In this document: piece after piece, positions 37,960-44,938 of the stretch
Numbering within the stretch: the first letter of the stretch is position 1
How the letters are laid out: the number at the start of each line of letters is the position of its first letter
DNA from: DASUBN01 sp036000105
GTDB taxonomy: Bacteria > Pseudomonadota > Gammaproteobacteria > Natronospirales > REEB76
Reading direction: 5' to 3'
Length of the DNA: 64,000 nt
Assembly: GCA_036000105.1 (NCBI GenBank)
Contig: DASYGE010000012.1
Coordinates: 496,001 to 560,000 of the forward strand
Program-made: the position numbers and the translations under genes
The notes under the pieces: generated by a model
What the model was told of the DNA's origin: nothing
What the model saw: only the letters and a program-made list of their open reading frames with translations
Databases searched by the model: none

Positions 37960-38406
37960 TCAACCGCCCAATTTTGCCTTGATGCGGGCGCTCACGGCGG
38001 ACATATCGGCTTTGCCGGCGACTTTGGGCTTCAGGATGCCCATGACCTTACCCATGTCCTTGATGGACGCGGCGCCGCTCTCGGTGACGGCCGTGGCCAC
38101 CATCTGATCCAGCTCGGCTTCCGAGAGCTGTTCCGGCATGTAGGCCTGGATCACCTTGATCTCGGCTTTCTCGAGATCCGCCAGGTCCTGGCGCTTGCCC
38201 TGCTCGAACTGGGTCACAGATTCGCGCCGCTGTTTCAACATCTTGTCCAGCACCGAGAGTATCTGGCTATCGTCCAGGGTGATGCGCTCGTCCACTTCCC
38301 GCTGCTTGATGGCGGCGAGGATCAGGCGGATGACGCCGAGACGCGGCTTGTCGCCGGACTTCATGGAGTCCTTCATGTCGTTGGTGATCTGTTCTTTTAG
38401 TCCCAT
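37960..38406 (-). CDS. yqeY: GatB/YqeY-domain protein
   Basis: A 148-residue helical protein of the YqeY family (LKEQITNDMKDSMKSGDKPRLGVIRLILAAIKQREVDER, MLKQRRESVTQFEQGKRQDLADLEKAEIKVIQAYMPEQLSEAEL, MGKVMGILKPKVAGKADMSAVSARIKAKL). It resembles the tRNA-binding tail of GatB; its exact role is unsettled. An AGGAG box 7 nt upstream favours the ATG at 38406 over that at 38412. Its place between rpsU and dnaG is usual in Gammaproteobacteria. Confidence 0.93.
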   Translation of the reverse strand: MGLKEQITNDMKDSMKSGDKPRLGVIRLILAAIKQREVDERITLDDSQILSVLDKMLKQRRESVTQFEQGKRQDLADLEKAEIKVIQAYMPEQLSEAELDQMVATAVTESGAASIKDMGKVMGILKPKVAGKADMSAVSARIKAKLGG

Positions 38407-38433
38407 CGTCATGCTCCTGAGCTGGAAAAAGAA

Positions 38434-38459
38434 ACGGCGCTTTCTTTCGGAAGCGCCGT
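38434..38459 (-). terminator. Intrinsic terminator/attenuator between rpsU and yqeY
   Basis: ACGGCGCTT and its complement form a 9-bp stem followed, on the minus strand, by TTTCTTTTT. As in E. coli, it would let rpsU be expressed above dnaG and rpoD. Confidence 0.85.
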
Positions 38460-38486
38460 GTCTCGGTTCGGGTTGTTGAGCCGGGA

Positions 38487-38702
38487 TCAGTACAGACGCG
38501 TACGGCGCGACTGTTCGCGGGACAACTTCTTCATATGACGCTTCACGGCGGCCGCCTGCTTGCGCTTGCGTTCCTGGGTGGGCTTCTCGTAGAACTCACG
38601 GCGACGCAGTTCCGTCATCACGCCGGCCTTCTCGCAGGCGCGCTTGAAGCGGCGCAGGGCGGCGTCGAAATGCTCGTTTTCCTTCACGCGTACGCTGGGC
38701 AT
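38487..38702 (-). CDS. rpsU: 30S ribosomal protein S21
   Basis: A 71-residue basic protein matching S21 along its length (VRVKENEHFDAALRRFKRACEKAGVMTELRRREFYEKPTQERKRKQAAAVKRHMKKLSREQ). It helps the small ribosomal subunit select start sites. It is the first gene of the rpsU-yqeY-dnaG-rpoD operon, preceded by AAGGTGAGG and a good promoter at 38763-38791. Confidence 0.98.
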   Translation of the reverse strand: MPSVRVKENEHFDAALRRFKRACEKAGVMTELRRREFYEKPTQERKRKQAAAVKRHMKKLSREQSRRTRLY

Positions 38703-38762
38703 TCGGTCCTCACCTTAAGAAACGGGTCATGGGGGGCCTTGGGACCCCGGAAAAGAGCCGGA

Positions 38763-38791
38763 ATTCTACGCATCGGCGTGTAGAATTGCAA
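38763..38791 (-). promoter_or_regulatory. rpsU operon promoter
   Basis: On the minus strand TTGCAA (38786-38791), a 17-bp spacer and TAGAAT (38763-38768) form a sigma-70 promoter about 55 bp upstream of rpsU. It is embedded in an inverted repeat (ATTCTAC/GTAGAAT). Confidence 0.7.
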
Positions 38792-38831
38792 AGCCCGACC
38801 CCCGGTTTTCAAGGCTTTTGGCCCCTGACCC

Positions 38832-38846
38832 ATGCGCGTGTTAGGG
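38832..38846 (+). pseudogene. Truncated duplicate of the tsaD gene start (five codons)
   Basis: ATGCGCGTGTTAGGG encodes MRVLG, the conserved beginning of TsaD, but is cut off by the hairpin element that follows; reading on ends at a TGA nine codons from the ATG's fifth codon or sooner. The true gene restarts 129 bp later with the same residues in other codons (TTG AGA GTA CTT GGG). It appears to be the original gene start displaced by the element. Confidence 0.7.
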
Positions 38847-38960
38847 CGAGGCGATCAAGCCTGACAGCATGCTGTCAGGCTTGCCGAGCGACCGGGCATG
38901 GACGCCCGGGCTGGCGGATACACCAGGGATGGGTCCCGATTTGGCAATCAGGAGCCTGAA
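38847..38960. mobile_element. About 110-bp hairpin element separating the two tsaD starts
   Basis: This 114-bp segment begins GAGGCG just after the displaced start. It holds a perfect 26-bp palindrome at 38857-38882 (AAGCCTGACAGCA and its complement), a second hairpin CCGGGC-ATGGAC-GCCCGG near 38892-38909, and the box CACCAGGGATGGGTCCC at 38921-38937. It ends with a gene-specific leader containing the CAGGAG ribosome site. Size and order match the elements at 48467-48574 and 48641-48755. No coding capacity, so mobility is inference. Confidence 0.7.
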
Positions 38961-39968
38961 TTGAGAGTACTTGGGATCGAGACTTCCTGTGACGAGACCG
39001 GTGTAGCGGTCTACGACACGGCCAAAGGCCTCCTGGCCCATGCCCTGTATAGCCAGGTGAAACTGCATGCAGAGTACGGCGGGGTGGTGCCGGAACTGGC
39101 CTCCCGAGACCATGTGCAGAAGCTCCTGCCCATGGTGGACCGGGCCCTGAAAGAGGCGGCTACAGACCCTGCAGACCTTGGGGGGGTGGTCTATACCGCC
39201 GGCCCCGGACTCGTGGGCGCGCTCCTGGTGGGTGCCTGTCTCGCCCGCTCCCTGGCCTTCGCCTGGGGGGTGCCGGCACTCGGGGTACACCATATGGAAG
39301 GGCATCTCCTGGCCCCCATGCTGGAGGATCCCCGGCCGGATTTCCCTTTCGTGGCCCTTCTGGTCTCCGGCGGTCATACCCTCCTGGTGGAAGTGCAGGG
39401 CGTGGGTCGTTACCGCATCCTGGGAGAGTCCATCGATGACGCCGCCGGGGAAGCCTTCGACAAAGTGGCGAAACTCCTCAAGCTGCCTTATCCGGGCGGA
39501 CCTGCCTTGGCGAAGCTCGCCGAACAAGGTCAGCCGGGAAGGTTCAAGTTGCCGCGGCCCATGACCGATCGGCCCGGCCTCGATTTCAGTTTCAGCGGAC
39601 TCAAGACCGCGGCGCTCACCACCCTCAAGGGCGCGCCGGATGATGAGCAGACGCGGGCCGACATCGCCCGCGCCTTCGAAGATGCGGTGGTGGATACCCT
39701 CGCCATCAAATGCGAACGTGCCTTGAAGCAGACCGGCGAGCGGCGCCTGGTGGTGGCGGGCGGCGTGGGCGCGAACCGTCGCCTGCGCGCGCGCCTCAAG
39801 GAGATGACTGAAGCGCTCGGTGGGCAGGTGTTTTACCCGCGACCGGAGTTCTGCACCGACAACGGCGCCATGATCGCCTATGCCGGTTGCCTCAGGCTCG
39901 CCGCCCGGGATACCGCCGCGACCCCGGTGCGCGCCCGCTGGCCCCTGGATTCCCTGACCCCGGCCTGA
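38961..39968 (+). CDS. tsaD: tRNA N6-threonylcarbamoyladenosine transferase TsaD
   Basis: A 335-residue enzyme of the ASKHA fold: RVLGIETSCDETGVAVYD at the start, the metal-ligand motif GVHHMEGHLLAP, LVSGGHTLLVEVQG, ESIDDAAGEAFDKVAKLL and GGVGANRRLR. With TsaB/TsaE it makes the t6A37 modification of ANN-decoding tRNAs. TTG at 38961 is chosen because it aligns exactly with the family start and follows GGAG by 6 nt; the upstream ATG at 38898 would translate the hairpin element. It is divergent from rpsU. Confidence 0.96.
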   Translation: MRVLGIETSCDETGVAVYDTAKGLLAHALYSQVKLHAEYGGVVPELASRDHVQKLLPMVDRALKEAATDPADLGGVVYTAGPGLVGALLVGACLARSLAFAWGVPALGVHHMEGHLLAPMLEDPRPDFPFVALLVSGGHTLLVEVQGVGRYRILGESIDDAAGEAFDKVAKLLKLPYPGGPALAKLAEQGQPGRFKLPRPMTDRPGLDFSFSGLKTAALTTLKGAPDDEQTRADIARAFEDAVVDTLAIKCERALKQTGERRLVVAGGVGANRRLRARLKEMTEALGGQVFYPRPEFCTDNGAMIAYAGCLRLAARDTAATPVRARWPLDSLTPA

Positions 39969-39985
39969 ACCTCCCGAGGAACGCC

Positions 39986-40342
39986 ATGGACATCGTCTTC
40001 ATACGCGAACTCAAGATCAGCACCGTGGTGGGCATCTACGACTGGGAGCGGCGCATCCAGCAGACGGTGACCCTGGATATCGATATGGGCACGGATATCG
40101 CCCGCGCCGCCAGGAGCGACCGCATCGAGGACACCCTCGACTACAAGTCCGTGGCCAAGCGCCTGATCCAGTACGTGGGCGAAACGGAATTCCAGCTGGT
40201 GGAGACTCTCGCCGAGAAAGTCGCAGAGCTGGTGATGCAGGAATTCAAGGTGAGCTGGATCAAGGTCACCCTGCACAAGCCCGGCGCCGTGAGCGGTTCA
40301 AAATCTGTCGGCATCATCATCGAACGCGGCAAGAAAACCTGA
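39986..40342 (+). CDS. folB: Dihydroneopterin aldolase
   Basis: A 118-residue protein matching FolB: MDIVFIRELKISTVVGIYDWERRIQQTVTLDIDM, DTLDYKSVAKRLIQYVGETEFQLVETLAEKVAELVM and VTLHKPGAVSGSKSVGIIIER. It cleaves dihydroneopterin to 6-hydroxymethyldihydropterin. CCGAGGAAC precedes the ATG, which lies 17 bp after the tsaD stop. folK follows directly, giving two consecutive folate steps in one operon. Confidence 0.96.
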   Translation: MDIVFIRELKISTVVGIYDWERRIQQTVTLDIDMGTDIARAARSDRIEDTLDYKSVAKRLIQYVGETEFQLVETLAEKVAELVMQEFKVSWIKVTLHKPGAVSGSKSVGIIIERGKKT

Positions 40343-40343
40343 C

Positions 40344-40829
40344 ATGACCGAAGTCTTCGTCGGTATCGGTAGCAACGTGGAGCCGGAACGGCATGTGCGC
40401 CAAGCGGTGCAGCTCATGCGCGCGCGCTTCGGAGCGATGCGGCTCTCGCCTGTGTACCGCAACAAGGCGGTGGGCTTCGAGGGCGACGACTTCCTGAATT
40501 TGGTGGCGGCTTTCGACACTGACCTTGGCGTGGAGGCGCTCGGCACCGCCCTGGACGAGATCGAACGTGCTTGCGGCCGGCAGCGGGGTGCCGCCCGTTT
40601 CTCTCCCCGTACTCTGGATCTGGATCTTCTGCTCTACGGCGATCGGTTGGACGAGGCGCTCAAGCTGCCGCGCAAGGAGATACTGGAGTACGCCTTCGTG
40701 CTGAAACCGCTCATGGAGCTGGCGGGGGTGCACCATCACCCCGAGACGGGCATGACATATAAGAAGCACTGGGCCAGGTTCCTGGGCGACAAGAGCGGCC
40801 TGGTGGCGGTGGAACTAACCGGCCTTTGA
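40344..40829 (+). CDS. folK: 2-amino-4-hydroxy-6-hydroxymethyldihydropteridine pyrophosphokinase
   Basis: A 161-residue HPPK: VFVGIGSNVEPERHVRQAV at the N-terminus, YRNKAVGFEGDDFLNLVAAF, and the signature ARFSPRTLDLDLLLYGD with the catalytic aspartates. It transfers pyrophosphate from ATP to the FolB product. The start is two bases after the folB stop. The tail (LTGL) reaches almost to the convergent SDR gene. Confidence 0.95.
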   Translation: MTEVFVGIGSNVEPERHVRQAVQLMRARFGAMRLSPVYRNKAVGFEGDDFLNLVAAFDTDLGVEALGTALDEIERACGRQRGAARFSPRTLDLDLLLYGDRLDEALKLPRKEILEYAFVLKPLMELAGVHHHPETGMTYKKHWARFLGDKSGLVAVELTGL

Positions 40830-40832
40830 GGC

Positions 40833-41585
40833 TCACCAGCCGATGCTGCGCCCGCCATCGATGGCGAGTATCTGGCCCGTGACGTACTCCGCATCCCGCA
40901 CCAGATAGATCACCGCACCGGCCACGTCCTCCGGCGAGCCCTTGCGCTTCAAGGCCGTGGCTTCGAGGATGGCTTTCTTGGTGGCGGCGTCCAATCCCTG
41001 CTCGGGCCATAGCACCGGCCCCGGCGCGACGCCGTTCACCCGTATCTCCGGCCCCAGTTCCTTCGCCAGCGACAGGGTCAGCATGGCGAGCCCCGCCTTG
41101 GCTGCACAATATACCGTGTGGTCCTTAAGGGGTCGGCGGGCATGGATGTCCACCATGTTCACGATGCAGCCGTGGTTCTTCTTGAGGTGCACCGCCGCCG
41201 CCTGGGAGAGGAAGAAGGGCGCCTTCAGGTTGCTGGCCATGAGTTCCTCCCAGTCGTCCTCACCCACGGAGCCGAGCGGCGTGGGTTTGAAACTGGAGGC
41301 GTTGTTCACCAGCACATGCAGGCCGTCCCATTGCAGCGCCGCCTTCACCAGGGAATCGAGACCCTGGGTGTTGGCGAGATCCGCCTGGGCCGCCGCCGCC
41401 GAATCCTTACGCAGCGTGTTGAGTTCGCGGCAGAGCGCCACTGCGTCCTGTTCCGACTTGTTGTAGTGCAGCAGCAGGTTCATGCCCTCGGCATGCAGCG
41501 CCCGGGCGATGGCGGCACCGAGACGCTTGCCGGCGCCCGTCACGAGCGCGGTGCGGCCTTCGAGCTTTCGGTTATCCTTCTTCAT
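40833..41585 (-). CDS. Short-chain dehydrogenase, pteridine reductase-like (FolM/PTR1)
   Basis: A 250-residue SDR. It has the cofactor motif TALVTGAGKRLGAAIARALHAEG, NNASSF, catalytic Tyr/Lys in HTVYCAAKAGLAML and the PTR1/FolM-like GPEIRVNGVAPGPVLWPE. The position beside folB and folK supports a dihydropteridine or dihydrofolate reductase role. AGGA 8 nt upstream favours the ATG at 41585; 41591 is two codons longer. It is divergent from the methyltransferase gene. Confidence 0.88.
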   Translation of the reverse strand: MKKDNRKLEGRTALVTGAGKRLGAAIARALHAEGMNLLLHYNKSEQDAVALCRELNTLRKDSAAAAQADLANTQGLDSLVKAALQWDGLHVLVNNASSFKPTPLGSVGEDDWEELMASNLKAPFFLSQAAAVHLKKNHGCIVNMVDIHARRPLKDHTVYCAAKAGLAMLTLSLAKELGPEIRVNGVAPGPVLWPEQGLDAATKKAILEATALKRKGSPEDVAGAVIYLVRDAEYVTGQILAIDGGRSIGW

Positions 41586-41632
41586 TGGCATCTTCCTGCG
41601 GGTTTCGCCCCGCTCCATTAAAGCAGAAATCC

Positions 41633-42799
41633 GTGTCGCCCATCAGTCAGGCCGTCTCCGATCTGCCGCCACCCGCCCCCGAGGGGCTGGAGCACAGCCG
41701 CCGTTTGGCCGCGCATATCCGGGAAGCGATACGCACTGCGGGTGGCGTGCTGCCCTTCGCACGCTACATGGAGCTGGTGCTCTATGCGCCGGGTCTGGGG
41801 TATTACAGCGCTGGCGCGCGGAAGTTCGGCGCCGCCGGGGATTTCGTCACTGCGCCGGAACTCTCGCCGCTCTTCTCCCGCTGCCTGGCGCGCCAATGTG
41901 CGGAGGTACTGACGGCCCTGAAGCAGGGGTTCATCTTGGAGCTAGGCGCCGGCTCCGGCGTCATGGCGGTGGACCTGCTCGCAGAACTTCAGCATCTCGG
42001 GCTACTACCTCGGGAATATCTCATCCTGGAAGTGAGTGCTGATCTTAAGGAACAGCAGCGGACCCTACTGGCCGAGCGTATGCCCGAGCTGTTGTCGCGG
42101 GTGCGCTGGCTGGATGCGCTGCCAGAAAATTTCGAGGGGGTGATCCTGGGCAACGAAGTGCTGGATGCCCTGCCGGTGGAGCGGTTCAGGAAAGTGGCGT
42201 CGGGATACGCGCAGTACTGCGTGGCAGAACAGGGCGAAAGCTTCGTCTGGAAAGAACTGCCAGCTTCCAAAGGACTTTCGGTCGCCCTTGCACGACTGGA
42301 ACAGACACTGCCCGCACCCCTGGCGGACGGTTACACATCCGAGATCTGTGCCGGATTGTCGCCGCTGTTAGCCACTCTGGCAGCGACTCTCACACGTGGC
42401 GCGGTGTTATTCGTGGATTACGGTTACGAGCGAGCCGCCTATTACCATGCGGACCGCAGCATGGGCACCCTCATGTGCCATTATCGCCAGCGGGCCCATG
42501 CCGATCCTTTCCTCTATCCAGGCTTGCAGGACATCACCGCCCAGGTGGATTTCACTGCCGTGGCAGAAGCGGCTACGGCTGGCGGCCTGGAGCTTGCGGG
42601 CTACACCACCCAGGCCCATTTCCTCTTGGGCTTAGGCATCGTTGAACTCGCCGGCGGAGAGATGAAAGCTGCTCAGCAGGTGAAGCTGCTCACGCTGCCT
42701 GAGGAGATGGGCGAGCGCTTCAAGGCTATCGGCTTCACGAAGGGGCTGGAGATGGAACTGAAGGGTTTCGGGCTCAGGGACCTGAGCCGTACGCTCTAG
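41633..42799 (+). CDS. MidA/NDUFAF7-family SAM-dependent methyltransferase
   Basis: A 388-residue protein of the PF02636 group: FARYMELVLYAPGLGYYSAGARKFGAAGDFVTAPELSPLFSRCLARQ, the SAM-binding ILELGAGSGVMAVDLLAEL, GVILGNEVLDALPVERF and VLFVDYGYERAAYYHADRSMGTLMCHYRQRAHADPFLYPGLQDITAQVDF. The mitochondrial homologue methylates an arginine of complex I; the bacterial target is unknown. The GTG at 41633 matches the family start. It converges on cca with a 4-bp overlap. Confidence 0.92.
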   Translation: MSPISQAVSDLPPPAPEGLEHSRRLAAHIREAIRTAGGVLPFARYMELVLYAPGLGYYSAGARKFGAAGDFVTAPELSPLFSRCLARQCAEVLTALKQGFILELGAGSGVMAVDLLAELQHLGLLPREYLILEVSADLKEQQRTLLAERMPELLSRVRWLDALPENFEGVILGNEVLDALPVERFRKVASGYAQYCVAEQGESFVWKELPASKGLSVALARLEQTLPAPLADGYTSEICAGLSPLLATLAATLTRGAVLFVDYGYERAAYYHADRSMGTLMCHYRQRAHADPFLYPGLQDITAQVDFTAVAEAATAGGLELAGYTTQAHFLLGLGIVELAGGEMKAAQQVKLLTLPEEMGERFKAIGFTKGLEMELKGFGLRDLSRTL

Positions 42800-44019
42800 T
42801 CTCTACCGGTAGTTGCTCTTACGGCGTCTAATCTTTTCTTCTTCAGCTCCGTGCCGATCTCGGCGCCCGAGAGCTTCTCCGTATCCAGGGATTCGGTGGT
42901 CACCGCCCGGGCCGCGGCGAAAGCCTTGCGCAGGTAGTCGGCTTGCGGGAAAGGTTTGTCTTCGAGGCCGGTGCGGCCCCGGTGATCCGCCTCGCAGGCC
43001 AGGAGGAATAGTTCGAAGCGCTCCGGCCGACGGAAGGCGTCCACGCTCTCCAGGAGTTTCAGCAGGGTGTCGGAGCGGATCTCCTCGGCCTTATGCACGA
43101 GGCCATGTTGCTTCGCCACGATGACCGCCAGCTCCTTGAACTCCCGCGGCGTCTTCAAGCGCGCGCAGAGGTCTTCCACCAGCTTCACGCTGCGATCTTC
43201 GTGACCGTAGTGATGGGGCAGGATGTCTTTCGGCGTGGTGCCCTTGCCGAGGTCGTGGGTGAGGGCGGCGAAGCGCACCGTGAGATCGGTGGTGAGGCGC
43301 GCCGCCTGGTCCACCACCATCATCACATGCACGCCCGTGTCTATCTCCGGATGCCACTTCGCCGGCTGGGGCACGCCGTAGAGGCGCTCCAACTCCGGGA
43401 ACACGCGCTTCAGCGCGCCACACTCCCGCAACACCTCGAAATAGACGGAAGGTCTTTCGCAAGCGAGCGCCTTCAAGGTCTCCTGCCAGACCCGTTCCGG
43501 CACCAGGTGATCCACTTCGCCGTCCGCGCTCATGCCGCGCATGAGTTCGAGGGTCTCAGGAGCGACTTTGAAACCGAGGCTTGCGAAGCGGGCAGCGAAG
43601 CGCGCCACCCTGAGCACCCGTACCGGGTCTTCCGAGAAGGCCGGCGACACATGGCGCAGCAGCCGCGCTTTGAGATCCTTCTCGCCGCCGTAGGGGTCGA
43701 AGAGCGTGCTGCTCTCGTCCTCGGCGATGGCATTGATAGTGAGATCCCGGCGCTGCAGGTCTGCTTCGAGAGTCACCCCCGGGGCGCTCATGAACTCGAA
43801 GCCGTGGTAACCGTGGCCGGTCTTGCGCTCCGTGCGGGCCAGCGCATATTCCTCTTTGGTATCGGGATGCAGGAAGACGGGGAAATCCTTGCCCACGGGC
43901 GTGTAGCCCAGCGCCGTGAGTTCAGCGGGCGTCGCACCCGTGACCACCCAGTCGCGTTCCTTCACCGGCAGTTTGAGCAGCCGGTCGCGTACCGCGCCGC
44001 CCACTAGATAGGTCTTCAT
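42796..44019 (-). CDS. cca: Multifunctional CCA-adding tRNA nucleotidyltransferase
   Basis: A 407-residue gammaproteobacterial-type enzyme. The nucleotidyltransferase signature is YLVGGAVRDRLLKLPVKERDWVVTGATP; RRDLTINAIAED and FSEDPVRVLRVARFAARF follow. A C-terminal HD domain (AALTHDLGKGTTPKDILPHHYGHEDRS) carries phosphohydrolase activity in the E. coli relative. It adds or repairs the tRNA 3' CCA. It is in line with the epimerase and slt genes on the minus strand. Confidence 0.96.
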   Translation of the reverse strand: MKTYLVGGAVRDRLLKLPVKERDWVVTGATPAELTALGYTPVGKDFPVFLHPDTKEEYALARTERKTGHGYHGFEFMSAPGVTLEADLQRRDLTINAIAEDESSTLFDPYGGEKDLKARLLRHVSPAFSEDPVRVLRVARFAARFASLGFKVAPETLELMRGMSADGEVDHLVPERVWQETLKALACERPSVYFEVLRECGALKRVFPELERLYGVPQPAKWHPEIDTGVHVMMVVDQAARLTTDLTVRFAALTHDLGKGTTPKDILPHHYGHEDRSVKLVEDLCARLKTPREFKELAVIVAKQHGLVHKAEEIRSDTLLKLLESVDAFRRPERFELFLLACEADHRGRTGLEDKPFPQADYLRKAFAAARAVTTESLDTEKLSGAEIGTELKKKRLDAVRATTGRD

Positions 44020-44023
44020 AGGC

Positions 44024-44938
44024 CTATCTTACGTGGCGCGCCCCCGACAGATACAGGGGTGCTACGGCCTCGAGAGGCTTGGCACGGATATGCAGCGCCG
44101 CGAGCCCGTCATCCTCGCTCACGTTGTCGCGGGTGAGAGAGTGGTAGTTGTCCAGGGAGAAAGGCTTGCCCGGCAGCCACTCCATGATGGCCGCCTGCAG
44201 CCAGGCGACGGGCCGGGGCAGGCCCAGGATGAGACGCCGACGGGCGCTGAGCTTCACGGCGTAGGCCACGAGTTCCCGCAGGGTATAAATTTTGGGACCG
44301 CAGAGGGCGTAGCGCTGCCCGATCCCCGCGCGGTTCTCGAGGCAATAGACGAAAGCCTCCGTCACGTCACCCACATATACAGGTTTGAAACGCGCTTTGG
44401 GGAAGGCCAGGGGGAACACCAGGGGCATGCGCTTCGCGAGCCCGGCGAAACGCCTCAAGAAGCTGTCGCCCGGGCCGAAGATGACGCTGGGTTCGAATAC
44501 CGTGGCATCCAGATGTTTTGCCGCCAGCACCATCTGCTCCGCCGTGCCCTTGGTCCGCAGGTAGTGGCTGGGGCCGTGGATCTCCGCGTTCAAGGCACTC
44601 ATGTGCAGCAGGCGCCGCAAGCCCGCGCCGCGACAGGCCTCCAGCACCGCAGCCGTGAGTGTCACATGCGCCTCGGCGAAGCCGCGCCCCTTGTGGCCGC
44701 GCTCGTTCAGGATGCCCACCAGGTTGATGACCGCATCGCAACCGATGAAGGCTTCGCGCAGCACGCCCGGGTCATACACGTCCGCTTGCACCAGGGTGAG
44801 CGTCGGCAGCACCAGCATGTCCGTGTGCAGGAAGCGGTGGCGCGTGAGCACCTCCACGTCGTGGCCGCGGGCCACGAGGCGCGCCGCGAGATGCCGCCCC
44901 ACGAAACCTGTCCCGCCCAGGATGCAGATCCTGCTCAT
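44024..44938 (-). CDS. NAD(P)-binding epimerase-like protein (NDUFA9-related)
   Basis: A 304-residue atypical SDR: ICILGGTGFVGRHLAARLVARGHDVEVLTR binds the cofactor, followed by DAVINLVGIL, LHMSALNA and SHYLRTKGTAEQMV with the Tyr/Lys pair. FEPSVIFGPGDSFLRRFAGLAKRMPLVFPLA is typical of the complex-I NDUFA9 subgroup. Whether it touches complex I here is unknown. The ATG at 44938 overlaps the slt stop (ATGA), setting the start against a longer open frame. Confidence 0.88.
   Translation of the reverse strand: MSRICILGGTGFVGRHLAARLVARGHDVEVLTRHRFLHTDMLVLPTLTLVQADVYDPGVLREAFIGCDAVINLVGILNERGHKGRGFAEAHVTLTAAVLEACRGAGLRRLLHMSALNAEIHGPSHYLRTKGTAEQMVLAAKHLDATVFEPSVIFGPGDSFLRRFAGLAKRMPLVFPLAFPKARFKPVYVGDVTEAFVYCLENRAGIGQRYALCGPKIYTLRELVAYAVKLSARRRLILGLPRPVAWLQAAIMEWLPGKPFSLDNYHSLTRDNVSEDDGLAALHIRAKPLEAVAPLYLSGARHVR

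Noticed and set aside
36509..38107. A 532-codon open frame opposite dnaG
   Set aside because: Antisense shadow of dnaG; it crosses the dnaG/yqeY boundary and shows no family likeness.
38898..38960. Longer TsaD beginning at ATG 38898
   Set aside because: It would translate the hairpin element; the family begins with RVLGIETS, matching TTG 38961 with its own ribosome site.
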